From NCBI GenBank assembly GCA_033239125.1, contig BSWB01000004.1:81930501-81994500 (forward strand): 64,000 nucleotides of DNA, read 5' to 3'. A program made the translations under genes and the position numbers. The notes beneath the pieces are model-generated. The model saw nothing but the letters and a program-made list of their open reading frames with translations, had not been told where the DNA came from and made no database searches. This stretch comes from Fagopyrum homotropicum. Taxonomy: Eukaryota > Streptophyta > Magnoliopsida > Caryophyllales > Polygonaceae. Positions within the stretch are counted from its first letter, which is position 1. Every line of letters begins with the position of its first letter. Below, one piece after another: positions 43,906-54,798 of the stretch.

Positions 43906-45709
43906 TGTTATGTAAGAGCCTTAGTTTGTATAGTAACCCCGGCCCCTTCACCATGACTTGGTCGAGGGTGCGGCGAGCCGCCCCTACGGTATTGAGTACC
44001 CGCCCCTGCTGCTATGGCGGCCTCAACCGCTTTCCTTGACCGTTTGACTCGTTCTTTACCCTTTACTTCCTTCTTAATCTTCTTATTTCCCCTTGTGACA
44101 AGGGTTTCCCATTTTTCTTCCAGACTTTCTCTTTTCCTCACGTTCTCCTTCTTCTTTTTATCTTCATTGGTGTATCTTTGGAGATTCTTCAACAGTTGAT
44201 TCTTGTGGAAGCTTGTGTGTGATTACTTCGCTGAGATGAGATGTTGATGTTGTGTTGTTGCTATTGTGTGTTGGTGATTGAGGTTGTGAGTCGTTCTTCC
44301 CTCCCCTGAGCTGTTGTGATAGGTTTCTTCCTCTTCCTTCTTCTTTATTTCATTTTCTTCCTTCTTGTTAGTTTAGGAATTCAACAAGCAATGCTTGTGT
44401 TGATCTTCGTGGACCATTCTGATTTTATATGTATGTAAATATGTATGTTGATTGCCTTTAAGCCAATGAAGAAGTGAAGAGGATCAAGAGATGGATTGAA
44501 GAGAAGCCACAAAGGACTCATCTCCTGTTCGACCGTCCCCATGAATTGGAGCCGCCGCCCCGGCGGCAAGGCCATTGTTGCCGCCCTTGTGGCTAACTGT
44601 CACAGCCCTTGCCGTGTGTTGTTGCCCCAACACTTTCCTATTTCCACAGGTTCGTGTCCAGGACATACCAAGTTTGGTATGCTTCTTTTTTCCTTTCCTT
44701 TGGCCTTGACGTTACAGTATAGCTATGCTACAGTGGTTCATCATAAGCTTGATGATATATATGTGGGAATATGCCTTAGGCATTTGTGTATGTGTTGAGG
44801 ATCGAGGTGTAGGTACGAGTATAATTGGATTATTGTTACGGGGTGTAGGAGACAACTCTCCTAACCTTAGCGGTATTTGATATTGTGTATGCCTTGCTTA
44901 AGCAAGCATTGATCGTTTCCTTGAAGGGAAATTGTGACGTGGTTCAGGTTTACGTTTATATTAGGTAAGTCCGTAAGACTTGCTTAGCGAGCAGTTGTGG
45001 AATTGAGTGTTTGTGATGGTAGTGTGTGCATATGATTGTTGCATTTCTAATATAAACTGAACTAGGATGACCACATATGTATACTTAAAATGCCCAAGTG
45101 TATTATAATGGGTCGTGACCACCTGTCAAAGCTCGTCGATAGTGGAGAAGGTGCTCGGAAGCCAGTAACCCAAGGGGGAGGTAGATCCCCATCCAAAACC
45201 TGAGTGAAAGGGGGAAGAGGCAAGGTTCTAAAGGCTCCTCGTGCCACAAAAGAAGTTTAATTAGCAATGGAATAATGTAATTGAAGATAATAAACGGTTA
45301 CACGTGTGACATTGCATATTATGATGTGTTGATGTGATTATATGTCTTATTGTTTCATTCTTATTCGCTTCTGTTAGCTAACAGTTTGTACCGTGTGGTA
45401 GATATTCTACACGATTGGAGGACTATAGAGTGAGCCAGATGGGTGATCCGCTGAGGGCTTCCGTACACTAGGTTGTGCGAGGGATTTTGTGATGTTTTTT
45501 TATATGTATGGATATATGTTGTTGTTTTGTACTCAGTGGAGTCTTGTAAACCTTTGTTTGTATATATTTATATAGTTTGATGTATTTGGTTTTAATGTAT
45601 CTATGCCTCGTTTTAAGATCCAGTGAACTTGTTGTCAAGCTAGGGTAAGGATCCATTGTGAGATTCTAGCTCACTAGCACCCCAAGTCCCGGGGAGTCGG
45701 GGTGTTGAA
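43906..45709 (+). repeat. TEK 3' LTR (E7)
   Basis: 1804 bp, from TGTTATGTAAGAGCC after the purine tract to GGGTGTTGAA (terminal CA lost). It is longer than the 5' LTR by three blocks, including about 44706-44870. ATH-1-like CCGCCCCT motifs lie at 43978-44010 and 44520-44620. It is followed by TEK pol sequence of a different copy (E10). Confidence 0.88.
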
Positions 45710-45729
45710 TAACCAACGTGAGGCGACGG

Positions 45730-46104
45730 GCGTTTTGGCATTAAGGGGAAGCTGAGCCCTCGATATGTCAGACCCTTTGAGATCTTGGAGCGACTCGGAG
45801 TCGTGGCGTATAGGCTAGAGTTGACACCAATTTTGGAGGGTATTCACCTGGTGTTTCATGTGTCTTAGTTGAGAGAGTACAAACATGACCCGAGATACAT
45901 CATCAGCCAAGAGGGTCTAGTAGTCGATCCGGACCATTTATTTGGATAGCATCCGGTAGCAGTTATAGAACGTAGTACGAGACTCCTTCGGTTGAAGGAC
46001 ATAACGATGTGGGGAGGGCAGTGGTCGAGACAAGGGGCCGATGAGGCTACCTGGGAGACGGAGGATAGTGTCTGGAGAAACTATCAAGAACTTTACGCTG
46101 ATAT
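45730..46104 (+). pseudogene. TEK integrase C-terminus and chromodomain (E10)
   Basis: Readable as FGIKGKLSP-like sequence in shifted frames, PFEILERLGVVAYRLEL, GIHLVFHVS and a stop, then ITMWGGQWSRQGADEATWET to NYQELYAD, the chromodomain end. Frame shifts and two stops are visible. It is homologous to 43010-43383 in E7. Confidence 0.72.
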
Positions 46105-46350
46105 AGCACCATCTATAGGACCGACGGACTCTGTTTTTGATATCCGACTATGTGATGTGTTATGCTATATGTGTTTCATGCGAGTATATGTTATGTGCCT
46201 TGTGAGGCCTTGTTGTGGTAATATGAGTATGCTTCAGTTATCGAGTCAAGAGTTGACATTTATATGTTTCTCGAGTTGTTACAAAGACAAATTTGGCTGA
46301 GAGTTCAACGTTTAGCAAGTTTAGGGATGAAACTTGTTTTTAAGGGGATA

Positions 46351-48358
46351 TGATGTAACGCCCGGAATTTTTAGTTCTGGTAGGTGAGTAGTTTAATAAA
46401 ACTTAGTAGCAGTCACCGCCTCTATGGCGTAGGGAGGCGTGGTCGTGGCCTTCCCGCATCCGTGGCGAGCTGAGTAGACGGGATTTTTATCCCATTTCCT
46501 TTCCAATCTTTTGTTCCTCCTCTTTTCACTTTTGACTCCTCGTTACCTTGGACATATGGTGACTTATTGGCTGCTTGACCCTTTGATTCCCTAGAGGAGT
46601 AGCCTTCCCCTCCTTTCCCCCCTTTACTCTAACACGTAACTTAATTCCCCTTGTTCTTTACTTCCTCTCTTCTCTCCCTTCTCTCTTGGTGATTTTCTTG
46701 TGAGCTGCCAACAAAGGAGAGAATTTGCAGATCCGGGTTAGTATGTATTCCCTTTTCTCTCTCCCTTCTTCTTCCTTGTTTCACCCCCCCTCATCCCCAC
46801 CCCTTTTTCTCTTCCCTCCATAGTTGTGGATGAAGCTTTGGAGGAAGACTCTTGGATGGGCATCTTATGTTTGCATGTGTGCTCAGCTCGCTTATAACGT
46901 GAAGGAGGGTTGTGATCTTGTGGATGAGTCTTACGATCGATCTAGCGAAAGAAGGAAGGCATAGGAGCTCTGTTTCACAATCGAAGAACCGACAATTCGC
47001 CGCTTCTGCAGTTCGATAGAGGGTGTGCCTGCACAAAGCCATGGGGGAGGATTTCACCACAGAGCCGCAGGGGCGGTTTTTGTGAGAAGCAGGTGTGGTT
47101 GTCCTTTCTTCCTTAGCAGCGCCTTTTCAGTTCTGCGGCTGTGTCTCTTCAACAGTTGGACCTCGATCTCTTGACTTTATCTTACTTTTCTTCGTATTAG
47201 AGTTTGATCTATCTTAGTATCATGATAGGATGGACTTAGGATAGCCTTGTGAATGTCATATAGTGGTTGTGAACCTTAGGAGACATTTGGTAGGTTGATG
47301 TGCTTTAAGTTGACTTTGTAGTACGATGACCTTGTGTGGATCTTCGGAGTTATATGTTAGATTGGCTTTGGTATTTGATTCTAGTGGGACTAGTAGTCAT
47401 ATGGTCTTATCACATGAGTAAGTTTTAAGCATATAGGAGCATGGTGACTAGGAGTGTTATCCTAGCATATTTTAGGAGTGTATGTGTTAGTGGTTATTGA
47501 TTGTGTGCCTTGATGGTCAGACATAAAGTATTTTCCAGAGGGAATAGGAGTACGGTTTTTATTGGTTTGATCATTGAGACGAGGTAAGTCCTCCAGACTT
47601 ACTTAGTTAGCTTTTACGTATTAGATTGATTGTGATGGTGGTGTGTGTTTGTTATTGTTGTATAACGAAAAATCGGATTAGGACACCATGTGTATATTAC
47701 TTGGCCCAAGTGTATGATAACCGGGTTGTGATTGCTTGTCCAGTTCAAAATGGAGAAACTAGGAGGTGCTTTGCGGCTAGTCCAAAAGGTGATGTTCATT
47801 CATGTTAAGTACAAACCTGTTTGGTGAAAGGGGACAGGGGCGAGATGATTGCGATTCTCGTGTCACAATATAAATTGGATTAGTAAAGGAATAACAAAAT
47901 AAGAAATATTTGCCGGCTTGTATGATATCATGTTATGTGTTTACATTTCCTTATATGTGCATGTGCGTTACCGTCTTTCTAATGCTTAGAATGTTAGCTA
48001 ACGGTTTCATACTGCCTTGTAGATGCCTTGTAGGTTAGGGATGATACCGAGTTACTCGGAGGAGTGGACAACCGGGGTCCCCGTACATTATGGACGGGAT
48101 TTGGGGTTTCCTTTTGTATTTTCGTTGTCGTTGTACTTTATACGATAGGATTGTATGTTGTTTTGAGGACTCGGCTGGAGTTTCCACCTTGTACCGTATT
48201 TCAGTTTATTTCACATTGCATTCAAACTTTTGGTTTTGCCTTTGTATTTGTGCCTTGTTGGAAAGATGTAGTAAAATTGTTCTCAGGCTAAGGGTTGGGA
48301 CCCCATTGTGAGGTCTCCGTCCGTGGCGCCCCGAGTCCCGCATAGTCAGGGTGTTACA
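46351..48358 (+). repeat. TEK-type 3' LTR (E10)
   Basis: Begins TGATGTAACGCCCGG after the purine tract and ends AGTCAGGGTGTTACA, the same end phrase as E7's 5' LTR. A single AGCCGCAGGGGCGG motif lies at about 47061. No primer site follows, so it is a 3' LTR. The open stretches inside it are not genes. Confidence 0.82.
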
Positions 48359-48660
48359 ACATTCCTTGTCGGAAAGACATCAATCCCAACCCTCTCAATC
48401 ATCCAGTTTAGATCTTATCTAATGTTCAAATATTCCAAGTTCTTCTATAACAAGATATCGAGGAGCTAAAATATGATGGTTTTCAATTGGCTCGTGCCTT
48501 ATTTTATGCTTATCCTGGATGACCGGTAGTCTTGGAGGAGGTGGAGGAGGTGGTGCTTGTTGAGAAGATGAAGATCCCCCTCCTAAGAACAATCTATGTG
48601 GTGGATCGTCGCACGAATTCCATTGTAGAAGAAATCTCGGGTTGTTCTTCTTGAAATCTC
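48359..48660 (-). pseudogene. Inverted scrap of an Athila env-like ORF (E11, left part)
   Basis: On the minus strand, 48660 to about 48375 reads NNPRFLLQWNSC, a poly-Pro stretch, RLPVIQDKHKIRHEPIE, NHHILAPRYLVIEELGIFEH and, after a frame shift, MIERVGIDVFPTRN. This aligns by position and pattern with the E5 env-like N-terminus (IPVLNERHRIDYDRIA, RPVIAPWFLDIVVF, MISMLGLEQFTEIR). The + strand sequence immediately to the right belongs to the pre-env spacer of an ATH-3-type element in the opposite direction. Confidence 0.5.
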
Positions 48661-49540
48661 TAGATAGGTTAGTTTAGTTTGTTTGTCTTTTCTTTGGTAG
48701 CTTTCCAGTTTGTTTTGTGTCTTTGAATGTCAGGCCTAAAAATTCTCCAAAACTAGTGAATGAATGCGAAAGGAACGACAAATTGGGAGTTTCGGACAAA
48801 AAAGAGAATTCCACGGGTAAAAATCAAGTTCCACGGGCGTGGGATCCTGAATTAAGCCCGTGGAAAAGCATGATCAGAGCCACCACGGCCTACACCACGG
48901 GAGTGGTTTTACCAAGGGTGATTTCCACGGTCTAACCACGGGACGAAGATTTCCACTGCCGCGGTTGTTTTCGGTAAAAAAAATATATATATTTTTTTTT
49001 TGGACAATTTTTTCTACCGAGAGACGTTCCCCTTCTTCATTCATCAACATTTTTTGACACCGATTGGAGTGTTCAGAGTTCCCTATTTAGCTTCCATAGA
49101 TTCCCACAACCACCGCCCGATTAATGATTCGCTTTTCCTGATTCGCCATCTTACATTGTGAGTATCCTGTTCCATCTTTTCTTTTCTTCACGTTGGGGAC
49201 AATGTGAGTTTAAGTATGGGGTGGAGGTAAATGCAATACCGTTTGCATGTTTTATGTCTTGCATCATGTATGATTTTGAAAAATCCAAAAATTTGTGAAA
49301 TTTTAAAAAATTTTGTGCTTCTAGGATGGATATGATCTGTATAATGAATATTGTTTTGTGGAATAGCTATGATGATTTTAATATGCTTGAATTGATTTAT
49401 GACATATGTGGGATTTCAATACTTTGTTAGAATTTCATGCATGTATGATAATTTGCTTTCATTCTAAATCATGTTGAATATTGATGGTTGAAACCACATG
49501 ATAAGTTCATACACTTCTTGCTGATATGATTAAGGCGCTT
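48661..49540 (+). mobile_element. E11: ATH-3-type 3' internal region, env-like ORF missing
   Basis: A pyrimidine-rich post-pol stretch precedes a dense cluster of ATH-3 dyad motifs (48810-48965, e.g. CCACGGGCGTGG, CCACGGCC, CCCGTGG). A TATA-like AAATATATATATTT (48984-48999) and a leader follow. At 49150 the sequence passes directly to the post-env region (TTGGGGACAATGTG, AAGTATGGGG at 49212-49221) without an env-like ORF. E12 is inserted at 49540. No pol or LTR of this copy is visible. Confidence 0.7.
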
Positions 49541-51297
49541 TGTTCGCTCCAAATGGTGTGTGCAAGCTTTAAATTTATATCCCAAGAAATATGCTTAAAA
49601 CAAGGATGCGAACCCGCAGTGTACGAATCAATTATAGTAAAAAGCAAGAATTCCGGGGTGTCGATCTCAGGGACTTAGGTGAAACTAAGCAAGTATAGGT
49701 TGTCAATGTAACTAATAACCACAAAAGCGATTAAAGCAATCAAAGATGATAATAAGGTCAAATAAGGGGAAAATATGCAAATTTTAGGGATTAAAGCATC
49801 TAGTTGTGGTTCCAACTCAAGATCTAAATATAAGCGGACAAAGATGAGATTTTGCAAAAGGAAGGTGTTTCTAATGTGAAAATAGATTACCAGGTAAGTC
49901 TCACTACTCACTATCCCGAACCAAAGCTCTTATCACCGGGTAAGTCTCAAGGTACTAAGGAAAAGAACTATAATCTCAAACCAACACACCACCCAAAGGA
50001 ATAGAATCAACCTTTACCGGGTAAGTCTCAGGCTAACTCACAAAGATGGGATGAAGGCACACTCAAACCCCAATGAAGGATAAACCTTTATTACCTACAC
50101 TTATGATCTTGGGTAAACAAACTAAGGAATCACCGGGTAAGTCTCGTCCTAGGCTTGCATTGAACCAGGAAAGGTGTAATAAGAATAGGATTTGGAAAAA
50201 TTTTAACACTTAACTCTCAGTTTCGGATTAGAAAAGGTCACCTCGGTCAGTCAAGTTCCACCCCGGCCGAGATGTTCATCGACTGAGCAAGGTACTCTAG
50301 GTTTAAGGTTAAGGACTCGAGCTTTCAAGGTCCTATTGGGATTAAGATCATTCTATCATTGTCTTTCCCACAACTTTTAGCCAATCACCCTAGAATCGCA
50401 CAAGAAATTTAGCCACTCATCATCATGATAACAATAATCAAATATATGAGAAGGGAATGAATATTTGAACACAAAGACCTTAAGAACAAGGCTTCAATAA
50501 CTGAATCAAATAGTTCACATATCAGCGTTCCTCAATCACAAATTACACAAGACAATAAACCAAAGGGAATCTAAGAAAATCTTACAAACTCCCTCAAAAG
50601 CTATCTCAAAACTATCAATCTTCCTTCCTTCAATCTTCAAAGTTTCCTTCAAACTTCTAGAAAATCTTCTAACTGCTACGTTGATCCAGAAAATCTGATG
50701 ATCAAAAGATGCTGAATTGTGGAAAACTCAACCCTTTATATAGGAGAATTATCTTCCAAAGATAACAATATCTTAAGAAGATAATTTCCTATAAAATATA
50801 TTATATCTCTAAAATAGATCTCCCAAATATATGATCTTCCTTCCAGAAATCCAGCCTAAAAATATAAGATATGTTCCTTCCAAAAATAAATGATCTCAGC
50901 CAAAAGATATGATCTCGCCGGCGCCAAGGTGTTCGCCTAGGTCTGGACGCTCCTCAAGATCACCTCGGTCGAGGTGATACTGTAGCTGACCGAGGTGAAT
51001 CTCAACTGAGTGTGAAATCTCTCAAATCTGGTCCAAAGTAAATCTTCTTCATTAATTCCATGCTTCCTGAGTTCTTTTTTGAGCTCCAAAATGTAGCTCC
51101 TATGACTCCTTAGCTCCATTTTAGTCCAAAATGTGCCATTTTACCTACGATTACATCGAAACTTGGTGTAGACCTCAATTCCCGTAAAGGTAGATGAAAC
51201 GACAATATAATCATATAATATACATTCATACATGCAGTTTATTGAAGATAAAACGTCTAAACAAGTCCCAAAATATAGACTATAATACATGCTATCA
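49541..51297 (-). repeat. ATH-2 3' LTR (E12)
   Basis: 1757 bp between TGTTCGCTCC and ATGCTATCA on the + strand. It contains the same TATA (50734-50743), dyad motifs (about 50235-50285 and 50955-51000) and four GTAAGTCTC-bearing repeats (complement of ACTTACCCGG) at about 49890-50145. Confidence 0.93.
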
Positions 51298-52629
51298 AAA
51301 TACCCTATACTTGTCCCTTGCTTGTCCACAAGCAAGTTTCAAATCTTAAGTACAAGATAGAATGGATTATAAGTCATAAAGATTAATGAAAAGTATTTCA
51401 AAAAATTTATGTTGTGTGCTCAACTAATAGATCACTCTAAGAGAATGCTTCATGACAATAAAAATCAAAACATGATCAAAACATTATATAAATATAAGAA
51501 AGTTGTTCATCTTTGCATAAAATCATAGAATGCATAATAAATCATAATTATCGAAACTAATCATGTATAATCCAGTTTAAACCACCAAGTCAATCAACAA
51601 GCTCGAGGTCTCAAGGGCTTTTCAAAAGAGGTCAAGAAACGTGTGAGGGTGGGTGTATATAGGGAATGTGGTGCTAGAATCCGGGAAAAGGATCTTACTT
51701 CACTTCCTTTGAACTTCAACATCTTCCACCAATAAGCTTTTCTTATTTACTTTTATTTTTTGGGATGCATGGACAGAGGTGCACAATAACCGAAGCCTAG
51801 GAGATCAGCAATCATCAATTTATTGAGATGCCTCAAACCCTTGATGCACATACCATGACCCGTTAGGAATATCGCTCAATCCGACTTTGGCAAGACACAA
51901 ACACCCGGCTATGTGAATGGTGCCGAGTTACTCATCATCATGATTGACTTCCCCAAACCTATTTATTTCTTTCTAAACTTCCAGCCAACATCTCTACTTT
52001 TCTTTCACTTGCTTTTCTTCGCTTGCTTCCAAATTGCCGGATAGGTAAAGGATGGAAAATATGTATATGAGGGGCTAAAGCATGATCAAAAAGAAGAAGA
52101 GAAAGAGAATGAATTGCCTTAATCATCCCAAGAAGAAAGTGACAGAACTCATCATGTTGTGTCAACCTTCAAATTCAACATAATTTGGATAAAAACAAAG
52201 TATTAAGCATGTCAAAACTTCAAACAAAGCATTTTGCAACTTAAACATATCATAAAACCTTTCAAACATATGAAGATTTCAAAACCAATCTGCAAACAAA
52301 ATCATCACTGAGTTCATATCCAAAAAAGAAGCACAAAAATCATTTCGAAAACTCTCTCAGTTAAACCGCCTCGGTCGAGGTGTTCTAGGTCAACCGAGGT
52401 ACTTGACCTCAGTGGGCAATAATCATCCCGGTTGAGGTCAAAAGAAAGATCATAAATATCAATTCAAGTCATACAAGCATACATAATGTCGAATAATACA
52501 CATAAATACCCCATACTTGGGACACATTGTCCCAATGGGTCAAAATAAGTCTAAAAACAAGAGAACACACCGGACATGCTGAGCTGCGTAATAAATAGAG
52601 AAAAGAAAATCCATGCAAGCTCAAGTCCT
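51298..52629 (-). other. ATH-2 3' non-coding region (E12)
   Basis: The polypurine tract (AAATACCCTATACTTGTCCC on the + strand) abuts the LTR at 51298. The block conserved with ATH-3 is at 51848-51933. Dyad motifs lie at 52365-52435. The perfect hairpin is at 52517-52535, overlapping a second polypurine-like tract (52509-52518). No gene. Confidence 0.8.
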
Positions 52630-53979
52630 GATCCGCTGGTGGTGGTGGTGGATACGGGATGAAGGGATACTGAGATGGGTCAAAAGGATAACCCATGGTA
52701 TGCTAGAACTTGATCTCGATCATCCGCTGCTGGTTGTGTTGGCTCTCCCTCAGCTCCATCATCTCTAGTGACAAGGCGGCGTAAGAGTCGATCATCTGGT
52801 CCGTCAGCTCATCAATCCGTCGGTGAGCTACGGGATCTCTTTGTCTGCGGACTCTACGCCTGGCAGGACGTGATGGTGCTGCAGCAGCCTCCTCCTTTGT
52901 CGCCTCGTCGTCTAAATCGACAACTGGAACACTAGGGCCGGCTGTATCTATACCTGTCTCCATGGCAGCACCGCCATCATCATACTCCTCCGCCACTTGA
53001 GTTGGTGCAGCATCTCTAGCATCCTCTATGTAGGGCAGCCACACGGAAGACCAGTATTATGGATCGAAGAATGTAAACTGATCTGGCTATGGGATACCCT
53101 GAGGGGCAGTCTTCTCCCAAGGCATCGCCACGTACGGTATAGTAAGGCCACGAGGAACCATTATCCTCCTCGTGATCATCTCTTGAAGTCCAAGAGGCTT
53201 TGCAGCCGCCACTAGTGTACAAGCTGTCAAATCTAGACCCATAACTATAGCGATATGAGTCACCAACCCTCCACAACAGTTTCTCCCTTCGCCTTGGCCT
53301 TGATCCGATGCAGATCCTCAGCTAACATGGCCCAAAATCAAGCACTCCTCCAGTAACCATGCATAAAAGACTAAGAAGCTCTCCCTGTCTAATCTTCTAG
53401 GGCGTCTCAGTACACGCAAGAAGGGTCTCACTGAAAAATACGATGGGCTAGACGGAAAGCAAGATGGAAGATGATGCGCTCCTTGGAGTCTCGAGGTCTC
53501 CATCTATCAGCATGCTCTACTACATGGGCAATCTGCCCCTAGAACTGTCGAGCTACGGCTCGAGAAGGAAAGTCGGGAACTGTAGGAGTTGGGAAGCCAT
53601 ATATATCCCTGAACTGATCCATAGGAACCATGTAGTTCCGGTTCAGCAACCGGTACTTGATGTTGTTCCTCTCAGGCATGTGAGTAACAGAACTCACAAA
53701 CTCTATGGTCGGCTCGAGGTAAGCTGGAGCTCTAATCTCCGTGAAACGCTCCAGCCCCACCATGGATATCATCTTCTTCAAGTCCTCCACCACGTGGAGG
53801 CACTCGAAGGCCAGAACATCTAAGAAGCACGGAACGATGACAGGGCGTGCGCATATACGGTCAAAATCAACCTGGTGACGCTCATGGATCACCGGGATAG
53901 AAGGTCTAGAGGAAGGGGAAGGGGAAGAACAACTAGGGGTATCTCTCAGGACAAGCTGAAGATTAGATCGGTGACTCAT
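52630..53979 (-). pseudogene. Env-like ORF of ATH-2 (E12)
   Basis: The start is placed at 53979 (MSHRSNLQLVLRDTPS), the counterpart of the E5 start. Conserved parts: SIPVIHERHQVDFDRICARP, LNRNYMVPMDQFRDIYGFPT, HVVEHADRWRPRDSKERIIF after a TAG near 53539, then WLPYIEDARDAAPTQVAEEY, an acidic stretch, the coiled coil RRIDELTDQMIDSYAALSLE and a Pro-rich tail near 52640. An upstream extension to 54108 is open but lies in what is leader in E5. Frameshifts in the middle (53040-53480) break it. Confidence 0.75.
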
Positions 53980-54798
53980 AGTTTCTGACAGAAAGCACCT
54001 CGGTCGGTCTGACAGGCTCAAGAACACCTCGGCCGAGACACAGCTCGATTGGACCGAGGCGAAACGCTGTTGAAATTGTCTTCTCTGATTTTCAGTTCTT
54101 TTCCCCAAAATTCACTACCAATTTCTTCCTATGGGGTACTTATACTCTTTTCAGCACAAATCTATGGCAACCAAAGCCACTAATCCTTAAAATCAGTAAA
54201 GGGAAAGAGAGTTAGGGTTTCTGACAATTTACCCCAGATTAGGTCGATTCAAGGCGTTTTTCTTACAGTTTCTTGCTTGCAATCTGTTCCTATTTCTTTT
54301 CCTTGCGAGATCAGAGCAAAAATCGTTGAAAACGGTCGAAAATCGAAGAAACGAGGTGGAGGATCGCCTCGGTCGAGAAGGAGTTGGGAGGGAAGAGAGA
54401 GAAATTGTTTCTCCTTTTATACCCCTCGCCGATTCTTCTGTCACCTCGATCGAGGTGGTCCCGACCGGACCGAGGTGGCTGACTGGATTATCAGACCTAG
54501 TCGCCTCGGTTGCTCAAGAATCATCTCGGTCGAGGTGCTGTGACAGCAACCGAGATGTGTCTCAGTTAAACTCTGTCTTCTCAATTTCTCGAACTTCTGT
54601 CCTTCCAGTGTTGCTCCTGAGTTGTAATCTTTCCTTAGAGAGTACCTGGTTTCTGTCTAGGATGCCAAAAACAAAACAAAGCAAAGCAAAAGCAAACTAT
54701 CTAAAACTAAACTAGGAAAAGGGAAAAGAAAGCAATACCTTGGGTTGCCTCCCAAGAAGCGCTTGATTTAAAATCGCTAAGTGGACCGTACGGCATCC
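53980..54798 (-). promoter_or_regulatory. Pre-env spacer with internal TATA and dyad motifs (E12)
   Basis: Mirror of 12658-13487 in E5: hairpin (54739-54756), dyad-motif cluster (about 54435-54560), TATA (TATAAAA on the minus strand, 54415-54421), CT-rich patch, another motif near 54365, leader and motif pair (53998-54060), then ATG. TATA to ATG is 436 bases here and 435 in E5. Confidence 0.6.
54739..54756 (-). other. Post-pol hairpin with AGGCAA loop (E12)
   Basis: In element sense CTTGGGAGGCAACCCAAG: a perfect six-pair stem around AGGCAA, about 45 bases after the integrase stop. Confidence 0.7.

Larger units (their letters stand above)
25385..45709 (+). mobile_element. E7: TEK chromovirus, decayed, split by E8 and E9
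   Basis: The 5' LTR, initiator tRNA-Met primer site, gag with two zinc knuckles, protease, RT, RNase H, partial integrase with chromodomain, polypurine tract and 3' LTR are all identifiable in order. E8 (27615-39054) interrupts gag and E9 (40072-40778) interrupts the protease. Internal deletions removed part of RNase H and most of the integrase N-terminus. No matching target duplication is found at the outer ends, so at least one flank has been rearranged. The tRNA-Met primer and chromodomain place it in the Tekay/Del lineage. Confidence 0.88.
45710..48358 (+). mobile_element. E10: TEK chromovirus, 3' end
   Basis: Integrase C-terminus plus chromodomain, a 3' non-coding stretch, a polypurine tract AAGGGGATA ending at 46350, and a 2.0-kb 3' LTR. 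The left side starts in mid-integrase where E7's LTR ends. It is a subfamily different from E7: the LTRs share only blocks, such as the TGTGTATAxTTxGGCCCAAGTGTAT region. Confidence 0.82.

Noticed and set aside
45700..45720. Target duplication joining E7 to E10
   Set aside because: The bases after E7's 3' LTR (TAACC) do not match those before its 5' LTR (ACCCT), so a simple insertion of E7 into E10 is not supported.
48064..48311. Short open frames with hydrophobic residues in the E10 LTR
   Set aside because: They lie wholly inside an LTR, overlap in two frames, and have no conserved counterpart in E7's LTR.
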